A DNA stretch of 64,000 nt from CAVTBX01 sp963733135. Its GTDB lineage: Bacteria; Actinomycetota; Thermoleophilia; Gaiellales; Gaiellaceae. Both the position numbers and the translations under genes were made by a program. Positions 8,333-16,952 of the stretch are shown piece after piece. The stretch spans positions 124,001-188,000 of the forward strand of contig CAVTBX010000007.1 in NCBI GenBank assembly GCA_963733135.1. The letters are read 5' to 3'. Position 1 is the first letter of the stretch. Every line of letters begins with the position of its first letter. Under the pieces are notes generated by a model that saw nothing but the letters and a program-made list of their open reading frames with translations, searched no databases and was not told where the DNA came from.

Positions 8333-8989
8333 GTGGAGCTCGACGTTCGCCAACTTCCTCTCGGCCCGTTCCCGACCAACTGCTACCTCGCCAGGCTCCC
8401 GAACGCGGCTGAGGCGGTTGTGGTCGATCCGGGTTGGCCGGGCACGGCGGCCGATGTTCGCCTCGAGCTCGCCGGGCTCGGCGCCCGGTGCGTCGCGATC
8501 CTCGTCACGCACGGTGATCTCGACCACATCGGCGGGGTCGCGGAGCTCGCAGAGGGCACCGGGGCCGAGGTCTCGATGGCCGCGGCCGAGCGCGAGCTCC
8601 TCGAGCGCGCCAACGACTTCAAGCCGGCCGGGTTCGAGACGATCACTCTCCGCTCGTGGACGCCGGAGCGTCCGCTCGCGGGCGACGAGACGTTCGAGGT
8701 CGCGGGAATCGAGTTCGAGACGATTCCCGTCCCAGGCCATACCGCGGCCCACCTAGCGTTCTACGCCGAGGGCCACCTCTTCTCGGGCGACGTGCTCTTC
8801 GCCTCCTCGGTCGGGCGCACCGACCGTGAGGGCGGTAGCCACGAGACGCTGATCGAGTCCATCCGCACGCTCGTCGACCGCTTCCCCGCCGAGACGGTCG
8901 TGTACCCCGGGCACGGGCCGGTCACGACACTCGGTCACGAGCTCGACACGAATCCGTTCCTTGGCGATCTCCGAGCCGCGCGGTCGTGA
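8333..8989 (+). CDS. MBL-fold metallo-hydrolase (glyoxalase II-like)
   Basis: 218 residues with the metallo-beta-lactamase signature THGDLDHIGG (a THxHxDH variant with Asp in the second position). Later metal ligands are in PVPGHTAAH, FSGDVLF and YPGHGP. Family members hydrolyse thioesters or similar bonds, and the substrate is unclear here. It overlaps hisS by 4 nt (GTGA), an arrangement that pairs an MBL hydrolase with HisRS. Confidence 0.88.
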   Translation: MELDVRQLPLGPFPTNCYLARLPNAAEAVVVDPGWPGTAADVRLELAGLGARCVAILVTHGDLDHIGGVAELAEGTGAEVSMAAAERELLERANDFKPAGFETITLRSWTPERPLAGDETFEVAGIEFETIPVPGHTAAHLAFYAEGHLFSGDVLFASSVGRTDREGGSHETLIESIRTLVDRFPAETVVYPGHGPVTTLGHELDTNPFLGDLRAARS

Positions 8990-10209
8990 GGATCGAGGCG
9001 CCGCCAGGAACGCACGACATCCTCCCGAGTGATCAGCCGAGGTGGAGGCATGTCACCGGCGCGGCCGAGGAGCTTCTGCGCCTCTATGGATACCGACCGA
9101 TCGGGACGCCGGCATTCGAAGACACAAGCCTCTTTGCGCGCACGTCGGGCGAGGGCTCGGACGTCGTTCAGAAGGAGATGTACACGTTCGAAGATCGCGG
9201 CGGTCGCTCCATCACGCTGCGCCCGGAGGCAACCGCGCCGATCTGCCGTGCCTACCTCGAGCACGGGTTACACCGCGAGCCCCAGCCGGTCAAGGCGTAC
9301 ACCCTCGCGCCGATGTACCGCTATTCCCGGCCGCAGCGCGGCCGCTACCGCGAGCACTGGCAGCTTTCCGTCGAGGCGATCGGTTCGGCCGACCCCGCCG
9401 TCGATGCCGAGATCATCCAGCTCTACGACGAGCTCCTCCGTCGGCTCGGTGTCACCGGCTACCGGCTCGAGCTGAACTCGATCGGAGATCGCGAGTGCCG
9501 GCCGGCCTACGTCGAGCGCCTCGGTGCATGGTTGGACGAGCATGACGCCGACCTCGACGACGACGCACGATCGAAGCGCGCCACGAGCCCGCTTCGCGTC
9601 TTCGACGTGAAGAACGAGCGCGTGCGAGCCGCGCTGGCCGACGCGCCGACAATCGGCGACTCGCTCTGCGCCCCCTGCCGCGAGCACTTCGACGCCGTGC
9701 GCGGCTACCTCGACGCGTTCGGAGTCCGGTACGAGGTCGCCCCGACGCTCGTGCGCGGCCTCGACTACTACACCCGGACGGCGTTCGAGTTCATGGACGA
9801 GGCGATTGGGGCGCAGAGCTCGATCTGTGGCGGCGGGCGCTACGACTACCTGGTCGAGGAGATCGGCGGCCCTCCGACGCCCGGAATCGGCTTCGGCGCC
9901 GGAATCGAGCGGCTGCTGCTCTCCCTCGGCGACTTCGAGCCGGACGCTGCGGAGATCGACGTGTTCTTCCTCGTGGAGCCCGACGCGGCCCGTGCGGACG
10001 TTTTGGCGCTCATGACGGAGCTTCGGCGACGCGGAAAAGCGTGCGATGCGGACTATGCAGGCCGGTCGTCGAAAGGCCAGGGAACGCAGGCGCAGCGGCT
10101 GGGTGCACGTGTGATCGTCGTGGCCGGGCCCGAGGGGCTGACCGCGCGCCGCCGCGGCCAAGCCGACGTCGCCGTAATCGATGTCGACGACCTCGAGGCG
10201 CTCCTGTGA
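8986..10209 (+). CDS. hisS: histidyl-tRNA synthetase
   Basis: Class II synthetase charging tRNA-His, 407 residues. Motif 2 is in TLRPEATAPICRAYLEHGL. The histidine-specific loop is LVRGLDYYTRTAFEF near residue 255. Motif 3 lies in GIGFGAGIERLLL, and the anticodon-binding domain fills the last ~90 residues. The GTG start overlaps the MBL gene, and the stop overlaps the aspS start. Confidence 0.96.
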   Translation: MRIEAPPGTHDILPSDQPRWRHVTGAAEELLRLYGYRPIGTPAFEDTSLFARTSGEGSDVVQKEMYTFEDRGGRSITLRPEATAPICRAYLEHGLHREPQPVKAYTLAPMYRYSRPQRGRYREHWQLSVEAIGSADPAVDAEIIQLYDELLRRLGVTGYRLELNSIGDRECRPAYVERLGAWLDEHDADLDDDARSKRATSPLRVFDVKNERVRAALADAPTIGDSLCAPCREHFDAVRGYLDAFGVRYEVAPTLVRGLDYYTRTAFEFMDEAIGAQSSICGGGRYDYLVEEIGGPPTPGIGFGAGIERLLLSLGDFEPDAAEIDVFFLVEPDAARADVLALMTELRRRGKACDADYAGRSSKGQGTQAQRLGARVIVVAGPEGLTARRRGQADVAVIDVDDLEALL

Positions 10210-11951
10210 GCGAGTGGCGCGATCTGGGTGCGGGCGAGGTGCGCGCCGAGCATGTCGGGCAGCGGCTCAAGCTTGCAGGCTGGGCCAACACCCGGCGCGA
10301 CCACGGCGGGCTCATCTTCGTCGACCTGCGTGATGCGACCGGGATCTGCCAGCTCGTCGTGAACCCGGAACACGCATCCGATGCCGCAGCGACAGCGCAC
10401 GCCGTCCGGTACGAGTTCGTGCTCCGCGCGGAGGGTGAGGTCTTCGCCCGCACCCCCGAGGCCGTCAACCCGAACCTTCCGACCGGAGAGGTCGAGCTCC
10501 AGGTCGACCGGCTCGAGATTCTCTCGCGCTCGCCGGCGCTTCCGTTCCAGCTCGACGAGGAGGGTGTCGACGAAGCTTTGCGCTTCCGCTATCGCTGGCT
10601 GGATCTCCGGCGCCCGCGTCTCCAGCGCAACATCCGCGTTCGTGCCCAGGCGGTCGGGATCATCCGGCGCCACATGGAGGCGGCCGGTTTCGTCGACATC
10701 GAGACGCCGATCATGGGCAAGCCGACCCCAGAGGGCGCTCGCGACTTCCTACTTCCGAGCCGGCTCCAGCACGGCGGCTTCTTCGCCCTGCCGCAATCGC
10801 CGCAGATCTACAAGCAGCTGCTCGTTATCTCCGGCTTCGAGCGCTACTACCAGATCGCCCGCTGCTTTCGGGACGAGGATCTGCGCGCCGACCGGCTCCA
10901 GGAGCTGACTCAGCTGGACGTCGAGATGGCCTTTCCGGATCGTGAGTTCCTCTTCGGTCTCATCGAGGAGACGTACTGCGCGGTCTGGCGCGAGTGTGCG
11001 GGCGTCGACCTCGCGCCGCCCTGGCCGCGCATGACCTGGGCGAAGGCGGATCTCCGGTACGGCTCGGACAAGCCTGACCTTAGGTTCGAGCTCGAGATCC
11101 AGGACGCGACCGAGGTGACGCGCGGCTCCCAGTTCGGCGTCTTCGCGAACGCGCCGGCGGTGCGCTTCCTCGTCGCGCCCCAGGCGTTCTCGCGCGGCGA
11201 GCTTGCGAAGCTCGAGGAGCTGGCGAAGGAGTGGGGGGCGAAGGGGCTCGCGTACCTCGTCGTCGACGAGGAGGGCGAGGTGCGCTCGCCGATCGCGAAG
11301 TTCCTCTCGGAGCCGGAGCTGGCCGCGTTTCGTGCTGACCCCGGCTCGACGGTCCTCTTCGGCGCCGACGAGCCGGCGAAGGTTTCGCGCACCCTCGGCG
11401 CGCTGCGACTCCACCTCGGCCGTGAGCTCGGCCTCGTCGACGAGGACGCCTGGAAGTTCCTTTGGGTGACGGACTTTCCGCTCCTCGAATGGGACGAAGA
11501 CGAAGGCCGGTGGACGGCAGTGCACCATCCCTTCACGCGCCCGACCCCGGAAGGCGAGGAGCTCCTCGGCGCGGATCCCGGCGCGGCGACGGCCCAGGCC
11601 TACGACCTCGTAGGAAACGGCGTCGAGCTTGCGGGCGGCTCCTTCCGGATCCACGAGCCGGAGCTTCAGAGCAAGATCTTCGACCTCCTGGCGATCACGA
11701 GGGAGGAGCAGCGGTTCCGCTTCGGCTTCCTCCTCGACGCACTGGCGATGGGAGCGCCCCCGCACGGCGGGATCGCGTCCGGCATCGACCGCCTGATGAT
11801 GGTGCTCGCCGACGAGCCCGCCATCCGCGACACCGTCGCGTTCCCGAAGAACCAGGCCGGCGTGGACGTGATGAGCGGCGCGCCGTCGCCGGTAGAGGAG
11901 GAACAGCTCCGCGAGCTCGGAATTCAGCTCCGGGCCGAGTCCGACCGATAG
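10206..11951 (+). CDS. aspS: aspartyl-tRNA synthetase (bacterial type)
   Basis: 581 residues with an N-terminal OB-fold anticodon domain, a class II core and the GAD insertion domain of bacterial AspRS. Landmarks are QSPQIYKQLLV, the motif 2 region YQIARCFRDEDLRADR and motif 3 PPHGGIASGIDRLMM. The GTG at 10206 (overlapping the hisS stop) is taken as the start, because upstream in-frame sequence lies inside hisS and has no AspRS character. It could be discriminating or non-discriminating; GatCAB is not in the window. Confidence 0.96.
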   Translation: MSEWRDLGAGEVRAEHVGQRLKLAGWANTRRDHGGLIFVDLRDATGICQLVVNPEHASDAAATAHAVRYEFVLRAEGEVFARTPEAVNPNLPTGEVELQVDRLEILSRSPALPFQLDEEGVDEALRFRYRWLDLRRPRLQRNIRVRAQAVGIIRRHMEAAGFVDIETPIMGKPTPEGARDFLLPSRLQHGGFFALPQSPQIYKQLLVISGFERYYQIARCFRDEDLRADRLQELTQLDVEMAFPDREFLFGLIEETYCAVWRECAGVDLAPPWPRMTWAKADLRYGSDKPDLRFELEIQDATEVTRGSQFGVFANAPAVRFLVAPQAFSRGELAKLEELAKEWGAKGLAYLVVDEEGEVRSPIAKFLSEPELAAFRADPGSTVLFGADEPAKVSRTLGALRLHLGRELGLVDEDAWKFLWVTDFPLLEWDEDEGRWTAVHHPFTRPTPEGEELLGADPGAATAQAYDLVGNGVELAGGSFRIHEPELQSKIFDLLAITREEQRFRFGFLLDALAMGAPPHGGIASGIDRLMMVLADEPAIRDTVAFPKNQAGVDVMSGAPSPVEEEQLRELGIQLRAESDR

Positions 11952-11994
11952 AAAAAGTCATACTTCAGTCGCCGCCGAACGGGAGAGCTGAGAG

Positions 11995-12921
11995 ATGTCG
12001 ACCCAGGAACCCGGACGCGCGTCAGGCCCCGGCCTGACGCCGCTCCCGAAAATCGAGGATCTGCCCACCAGCGCGCAGGGCTACGAGCGCGCGCGCGTCG
12101 AGGAGGCATTCGACGCCTTCCGCCGCCACGTGACCTCGCTCCAGGCGAACCTGCGCGTGCTCCAGGCCGCGCCACGCCGGGGCGTGACCGAGCCGAGCGG
12201 CCATGCCGTTCGGATGGACGCGCTGCACCTCATCCGCTCGGCCGCCGAGTTCGCCGACACGATCGAGCGAGATGCTCAGGAGGCCGCGACGAAGCAGGTC
12301 GCCAAAGCCGAGCAGGAGATTCGCGAGTCGCAGATGGATCTTCAGCAGCAGGAGGCGGAGATCGCCCGGATCCGCCAGGAGACCGAGCGGCAGCGCTCCG
12401 AGATCATGAACCAGGCCAGAAACGAGGCGCGCGAGATTCTCTCCAACGCGAACCGGGACTCATCGTCCGAGCTGCTTCAGGCCGAGACGAGCGGCTCGCG
12501 GCTTCTGGAGCAGGCCCGCCACCAGGCCACCGAGCTCACGAACGCGGCCCGCGCCGAGGTCGAGCAGACGCTCGAATGGGCGCGTGCTCAGGCGGACGTG
12601 ATCGTGCAGCGAGCCCGATCCGGCGCCGAGCAGCTCCTGTCCGCCGCGGGTCACGGAGATCCAGCCATCCAGGCCGCTGTCGATGCAATCGTCGAGGCCG
12701 CGCAGGCGACTACGGCGTCGACCAGGCGCCCGCCTGAGCGACCCGCAGGCGTCGGGCCAGCCGCGACCCCGGCCGCCTCGACTCCCGTCGGCGAGCCGCC
12801 GGAACCCGAGGTCGAGGAGCCGGATTCCGCGTCAGAGGCAGACGAGGTCGCGGACGAACCTGAGCCCGACGCTTCCGAGTCGGACGAGGACGAGGGGCGC
12901 GGCCCGCAGCACACCGGCTAG
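11995..12921 (+). CDS. DivIVA-like coiled-coil protein
   Basis: 308 residues. After a short N-terminal segment there is a long heptad-patterned region from about 85 to 215, rich in Ala, Glu, Gln and Arg. Beyond residue 240 the tail is Pro/Glu/Asp-rich and acidic. The composition resembles DivIVA/Wag31-type or ATP-synthase-b-type coiled coils, suggesting a polar or division scaffold, but no exact family can be named. It starts 43 nt after aspS behind a purine-rich site (GGGAGAG), and its TAG stop abuts the R3 element. Confidence 0.7.
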   Translation: MSTQEPGRASGPGLTPLPKIEDLPTSAQGYERARVEEAFDAFRRHVTSLQANLRVLQAAPRRGVTEPSGHAVRMDALHLIRSAAEFADTIERDAQEAATKQVAKAEQEIRESQMDLQQQEAEIARIRQETERQRSEIMNQARNEAREILSNANRDSSSELLQAETSGSRLLEQARHQATELTNAARAEVEQTLEWARAQADVIVQRARSGAEQLLSAAGHGDPAIQAAVDAIVEAAQATTASTRRPPERPAGVGPAATPAASTPVGEPPEPEVEEPDSASEADEVADEPEPDASESDEDEGRGPQHTG

Positions 12922-13087
12922 TAGGAGGGTTTGGCGAAATAGTCGTTGTGCCGCCTGGCTGCGCTGCTCGCGTCGAGGCGGTGTCCTCAGTCGCGCCCGT
13001 ACCTCAAGGTACGAACGTTCCCTGCGTCCTTGCCTCGAAACGAGCAGCACAACCAGACAACGAAGACCATTTCGCCAAAACCTCCCC
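12922..13087. repeat. R3 element, long copy: ~166-bp imperfect palindrome
   Basis: The left arm starts TAGGAGGGTTTGGCGAAAT at 12922. The right arm (ending 13087) reads as its imperfect complement, ATTTCGCCAAAACCTCC. The arms continue toward a central palindrome CGTACCTCAAGGTACG. The outer ~34 nt of the left arm reappear, inverted and nearly identical, at 19783-19816. It is MITE-like in shape with no coding capacity, lies immediately after a TAG stop, and would form a very long hairpin if transcribed. Confidence 0.75.
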
Positions 13088-13134
13088 TGCCCGGAAGGCG
13101 CAGACGGTCTAGCCTGCCCTTCACGCTGTCCCTA

Positions 13135-14130
13135 TTGAGACTCTCCGCCCTCGCGGCGTTCATCGTGCTCGCCGCGTTCCTGTCCGTTCTCGCCGACCTC
13201 GAGTGGCCGGCCGTCGTCGGCATCACTGCGCTCGCCTGGGTGATTGCCGCCACCGTGGAATGGCTTGCCTGGCAGCCAACCGTCGGCCGACCGGGTCTAC
13301 GACGCTATCCCGCGGGACACGCCCACGCGCCCGCGACCCCTACGCGGGAGGAGCCGCGCAAGGTTCGAGTCATCCCGGCCGCCGCGTCTGCTGAACGCGA
13401 GTCGGAGCCCGAGCCGGCGCCCCAGCCGGTAGCCGTCGAGCCGGAGCAGGATCCGGGGCCGGTGGCTGTTGAGCCCGAGCCGGAGCCGGAGCCGGAGTCC
13501 CAGCCGGATCTGCGACTGGAGCCGGTAGCCGTCGAGCCCGAGCAGGACCCGACACCGGTGGCCGTCGAGCCCCAACCCGACCCGGAGCCCGAACTCGAGC
13601 CGGAGCCAGGGCCCGCGCCGGAACCTGAGCCCGCGGCGGAAGAAGCCGTCGTAGAGCCCACCGCTCCTTCCGAGCACCGTGAGAAGCGCTCGTGGCTCGG
13701 GAGCCTCCGTCGCCGTCCTGCCCAGGCTCAGCCGAACCCGCCGGCCGACGAGGAACTGCAACCCGAGCCGGCGGCCGACCAGGGCCTCCCACCCGAGCCG
13801 CCTGCCCCTTACGAACGACCTGCTCTGCGGGCATTGCCGGCCGAGCCGGAGCCCACGCCACGGCCGGCTGAGCAACCCTCCCTGGCCGAGACCTCGGTCG
13901 TCCGTCTCTCGAGCCGCCGTCCGCCTGAAGCACGCGAATGGAACGTCTGGGATCTGGAGGCGATCGCACGCGAGGAATCCCGAAGCGACCCCTCCCGGCG
14001 CGACGAATGGTCGTACCTCTTCGTGCACCTGCGCCAGTTCGCGGACGCGCAAGGGACGTTGCCGAGCGAGTTCGACGGGCTCGTCCGGGAATCGTTCGGG
14101 GATCTCCTGGAAGTCCACGACCTGGTGTGA
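13135..14130 (+). CDS. Pro/Glu-rich repeat protein with two N-terminal membrane helices
   Basis: About 331 residues from the TTG at 13135; the true start is uncertain because the longer reading extends into the R3 element. Two hydrophobic segments occupy roughly residues 3-20 and 26-42. The middle (to ~265) is low-complexity, with repeats of the form EPVAVEPEQDPxPVAVEPEP. The last ~60 residues are globular in composition (WNVWDLEAIAREES, WSYLFVHLRQFAD). This predicts a membrane-anchored protein with a stiff spacer and a soluble C-terminal module. Function is unknown. It overlaps the next gene by 4 nt. Confidence 0.65.
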   Translation: MRLSALAAFIVLAAFLSVLADLEWPAVVGITALAWVIAATVEWLAWQPTVGRPGLRRYPAGHAHAPATPTREEPRKVRVIPAAASAERESEPEPAPQPVAVEPEQDPGPVAVEPEPEPEPESQPDLRLEPVAVEPEQDPTPVAVEPQPDPEPELEPEPGPAPEPEPAAEEAVVEPTAPSEHREKRSWLGSLRRRPAQAQPNPPADEELQPEPAADQGLPPEPPAPYERPALRALPAEPEPTPRPAEQPSLAETSVVRLSSRRPPEAREWNVWDLEAIAREESRSDPSRRDEWSYLFVHLRQFADAQGTLPSEFDGLVRESFGDLLEVHDLV

Positions 14131-14528
14131 ACGCCACCCTGTTGCAACGCCAGGCCGCGCTTGCCGGCGTGGCGCTGCTCGCAGCGCTCGGAGCCGTTGC
14201 GGTCGGGAGAAGCGACGTCCGAGCCGAGCCGGCCGGCACAAGCTCCGCGGTCGCGCCGACCGACCGCTGGCGAACCGCGCTCGTAGGTGTCTCGCGAAGG
14301 GGAGCCGGGTGCGGGCAGCGCGTGAGAGAGGACACGGTCGGCGTCGTTCATCCCGTGCTTCCCTGCGGGGCGAAGCTCGTTGTCCAGGCCGGCGGCAAGA
14401 CGATCCGCACAGAGGTCGTCGGGCGCGGCCCTGTCGGCTTGGAGCACGAGTTCGATCTCACGCCGGCGCTCGGTGCGGAGCTCAGGGTCACCGGCACGAC
14501 CGAGATCCGCTGGCGCTTCGCGACCTAG
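14127..14528 (+). CDS. RlpA-like double-psi beta-barrel envelope protein
   Basis: 133 residues. A hydrophobic N-terminal segment (about 8-30) acts as a signal or anchor, followed by a compact domain with CGQRVREDTVGVVHPVLPCG and EVVGRGPV plus a final EFDLTPA. These are the landmarks of RlpA/barwin-like DPBB domains. The catalytic status is unclear. The GTG start overlaps the upstream membrane protein (GTGA), so the two are likely co-translated envelope components. Confidence 0.75.
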   Translation: MNATLLQRQAALAGVALLAALGAVAVGRSDVRAEPAGTSSAVAPTDRWRTALVGVSRRGAGCGQRVREDTVGVVHPVLPCGAKLVVQAGGKTIRTEVVGRGPVGLEHEFDLTPALGAELRVTGTTEIRWRFAT

Positions 14529-14771
14529 ACGCTAGAGTGCGACGGCGTGCTCGACTGCGTGCGTGGCCTCGCGCGCAATGTAGAACCAACACCTACATCG
14601 AGGGAGCCCGCGTCCGGTTGACGTCGTTGACGGAGATCGGCAGGGCACCCACCTGGTACGCCAGGTTCCTCACGCGCGAGGCCATCGGCGGAGTGGGGCA
14701 CGCTTTTCTTTTCAAGGTCGTCGAGACCCCGAAACTGGGATGATCGCCGCCGACCTGACGACGGAGGGACG
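14529..14771 (+). other. 243-nt interval with a possible frameshifted gene remnant
   Basis: A TAGAGT box (14533-14538) lies 8 nt before a GTG at 14547 that opens only 24 codons (VLDCVRGLARN at its start). Another frame, roughly 14589-14743, reads TYIEGARVRLTSLTEIG and onward to a TGA with strongly G/C third positions, as if coding, but has no start of its own. This could be a decayed gene joined by one frameshift. I do not recognise the protein. Confidence 0.3.
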
Positions 14772-15185
14772 ATGGGCGGCGACGACACCCTGATTCACCG
14801 CTGGGTCGCGGCGGGCGATGCGGGCGATCTCGACGCGTTCGACGACCTGCTCCACGAAGATGTTGTGGTTCATGCGCCGCTTGGTCTTTCGACCACGGGG
14901 CGCGCCGCCGAACAGGATGCGTGGGCGGCCGCGCGCAAAGGGCTTCCCGACATTCGACACGACGTGCAGGAGGTCGTGGCGGTCGGCTCGACCCTGGCTG
15001 CTCGGGTCGTCGTGACGGGCACGCATCTCGGCGAGTTCCTCGGCATCGCCCCGACCGGCAAGCCGTTCCGTATCGACCAGGCGATCTTCGCCCGCGTGCG
15101 CGACGGCAAGGCCGAGGAGATCTGGGAGATCGTCGACAGTGCGGCATTCCTCGAGCAGATCGGCGAGCTCTCTCTCGGGCGATGA
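14772..15185 (+). CDS. SnoaL-like ester cyclase / nuclear transport factor 2 fold protein
   Basis: 137 residues of the SnoaL/NTF2-like fold. The typical features are an early LIHRWVAAGDAGDLDAFDDL helix, the LPDIRHDVQEVVAVG strand region and GTHLGEFLGIAPTGK. The enzymatic role, if any, is unknown. The ATG is preceded by a GGAGGG ribosome-binding site at 14763-14768, so this gene uses conventional initiation. It overlaps the GNAT gene by 4 nt. Confidence 0.85.
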   Translation: MGGDDTLIHRWVAAGDAGDLDAFDDLLHEDVVVHAPLGLSTTGRAAEQDAWAAARKGLPDIRHDVQEVVAVGSTLAARVVVTGTHLGEFLGIAPTGKPFRIDQAIFARVRDGKAEEIWEIVDSAAFLEQIGELSLGR

Positions 15186-15658
15186 TCCGCCGGCTCGAGA
15201 GCGCCGATCGGAGCTGGGCCGAGGAGCTCTTGGCCGAAGTCTTCGGCGGTCGGCTCCAGGCTCGGCGCGGAGAGCTCCTCGACGTGCTCGACCTCCCGGG
15301 CTTCGTTGTCGAGCGGGACGGCGAGCGGGCCGGACTTCTCACGTACCGCTGGACCGACGACGGGTGCGAGCTCGCAAGCATCGTCGTCCGCGAGGAGCTG
15401 CGCGGAGCGGGCACCGAGCTCGTCGAGGCGCTCGTGCGCGAGGTCAGAGGCCGGGCACGCATCTGGCTCGTCACGACGAACGACAACCTCGACGCGCTGC
15501 GGTTCTACCAGCGCCGTGGCTTCCGGCTCGCGGAGCTCAGGCCGGGGGCCGTCGACCAGGCCCGGCGGACCTTGAAGCCGGAGCTCCCGGCCACAGGCGG
15601 CTACGGCATCCCGATCCGCGACGAGCTCGAGCTCGAGCGGCCACCGAAGCTACCGTGA
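15182..15658 (+). CDS. GNAT-family acetyltransferase
   Basis: 158 residues. The acetyl-CoA binding motif A is seen as IVVREELRGAGTELVEALV, and motif B as NDNLDALRFYQRRGFRLAEL. The C-terminal extension has conserved IPIRDELELE. The substrate is unknown. It starts with ATG inside the stop of the SnoaL-like gene and is followed by the mnmA promoter. Confidence 0.88.
   Translation: MIRRLESADRSWAEELLAEVFGGRLQARRGELLDVLDLPGFVVERDGERAGLLTYRWTDDGCELASIVVREELRGAGTELVEALVREVRGRARIWLVTTNDNLDALRFYQRRGFRLAELRPGAVDQARRTLKPELPATGGYGIPIRDELELERPPKLP
15651..15656 (+). promoter_or_regulatory. -10 box of leaderless mnmA promoter
   Basis: TACCGT followed by 6 nt (the first containing the TGA stop of the GNAT gene) and the ATG at 15663. 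Confidence 0.5.
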
Positions 15659-15662
15659 CGGC

Positions 15663-16943
15663 ATGAGAACTGTTTCGGGCAGCGCATCGGACTGCGGGGA
15701 TCTCGCCTGGGTCGAGCTCGACGTCGAGCGCCGACGCATCTGCGGCGCGCGCGGCGAGGGGCCTGGCGTCAGCAGGTTGATTCGGGGTGTTCGCGGACTG
15801 CCGGTGCTCGAGGCCGCGCGGCTCTGCGGCCCACGGCTCGCGGCCGATGCGCTGCACGAAGCGCTCGCCCAGGTCGCCTCGGCGCCCCGAGCTGACGACC
15901 GGGTCGCCGTCGCGATGAGCGGCGGGGTCGACAGCGCCGTCGCGCTCCTCCGGGCCCGCGAGGCAGGCCACGAGCCGGTCGGTGTCACCCTGCGCCTCTG
16001 GCTCGATCCGCGCGGGCCTGACACCGATCGCGCGTGCTGCTCGCCGGCTTCCGTGGTGGCCGCGCGCGAGACTTGCCACCGGCTCGGGATGCCGCACTTC
16101 ACGCTCGACCTCCGCGAGGGCTTCCGAACGGCAGTCGTAAGACCGTTTGTCCGCGGCTACGCGCGGGGTGAGACGCCGAACCCGTGCGTGCGCTGCAACG
16201 GCCGCTTCCGCTTCGCCGAGCTGCTCTCGTTCGCGCGAAGGATCGGCGCTGCTCGGCTCGCCACCGGGCACTACGCCAGGATCGTCGAGCGCGACGGCAG
16301 CCTGCTCCTCGCTCGCGGCGCGGACGAGCAGAAGGATCAGTCGTACATGCTGGCCGGCCTCGACCCGCGGTTCCTCGATCGGCTTTGGTTTCCGCTCGGG
16401 GAGCAGACAAAGGACGTCACGCGACGCCAGGCGGCCGCCGCGGGCCTCGAGGCGGCGGGCCGCGCGGAGAGCCAGGAGGCATGCTTTCTCGCCGGCTCGG
16501 ATTATCGGGAGTTTCTCGGGCGTCTCGGGCTCGATTCCTCTGACGGGGCGATCGTCGACGAGTCGGGCCGCGAGCTCGGACGGCATGCCGGCTTCTGGCG
16601 CTTCACGCCGGGCCAGCGGAAGGGCCTCGGAGTCTCGGCCGCCACGCCTCTCTACGCGCTCCGGACAGGTGCGGGTACGAACACCGTTGTCGTGGGTCCA
16701 CGCGAGTCGCTTGCGACCACGCGAGTTCGGGTTGGCGCCGGCCGTCTCTTCCTCCCGGTCGACCGGGCCGAGGCAAAGCTCCGTTACCGCTCACCGGCCG
16801 CGCCTGCGACCATCGAAACGCGAGCCCGTGGGTTCGGCCTCGAGCTGGATGAGCCCGCGTACGGCGTTGCGCCGGGCCAGACCGCGGTGCTCTACGACGA
16901 TGATGCAGTCGTCGGAGCGGGTGTGATCTCGTCCCGTAGCTAG
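15663..16943 (+). CDS. mnmA: tRNA 2-thiouridylase MnmA with NifU/IscU-like N-terminal extension
   Basis: Thiolates U34 of Glu, Gln and Lys tRNAs. The MnmA core starts near residue 80, with PP-loop SGGVDS (86-91), the first catalytic cysteine in TPNPCVRCNGRF and the second in SQEACFL. The first ~75 residues are extra. They resemble the NifU/IscU scaffold (CGDLAWVELDVERRRICGAR, then RGVRGLPVLEAARL), keeping the first cysteine (Cys11) but with Pro at the usual GC position. This is a fusion, since no stop, internal -10 box or ribosome-binding site precedes the core. The 426-residue length compares with about 360 for a standard MnmA. Confidence 0.9.
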   Translation: MRTVSGSASDCGDLAWVELDVERRRICGARGEGPGVSRLIRGVRGLPVLEAARLCGPRLAADALHEALAQVASAPRADDRVAVAMSGGVDSAVALLRAREAGHEPVGVTLRLWLDPRGPDTDRACCSPASVVAARETCHRLGMPHFTLDLREGFRTAVVRPFVRGYARGETPNPCVRCNGRFRFAELLSFARRIGAARLATGHYARIVERDGSLLLARGADEQKDQSYMLAGLDPRFLDRLWFPLGEQTKDVTRRQAAAAGLEAAGRAESQEACFLAGSDYREFLGRLGLDSSDGAIVDESGRELGRHAGFWRFTPGQRKGLGVSAATPLYALRTGAGTNTVVVGPRESLATTRVRVGAGRLFLPVDRAEAKLRYRSPAAPATIETRARGFGLELDEPAYGVAPGQTAVLYDDDAVVGAGVISSRS

Positions 16944-16946
16944 GAT
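16941..16946 (+). promoter_or_regulatory. -10 box made partly of the mnmA stop codon
   Basis: TAGGAT, whose TAG is the mnmA stop codon, followed by 6 nt and the GTG at 16953. Confidence 0.55.
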
Positions 16947-16952
16947 CGTCCG

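Noticed and set aside
12946..13134. N-terminal extension of the Pro/Glu-rich protein
   Set aside because: It would be translated from the R3 palindrome; coding character begins only at the membrane helix.
13422..13640. Periodic GAGCCGGAGC-type DNA repeats as a CRISPR or minisatellite
   Set aside because: The periodicity follows the EPEP-coding codons of the Pro/Glu-rich protein and is explained by the protein repeat.
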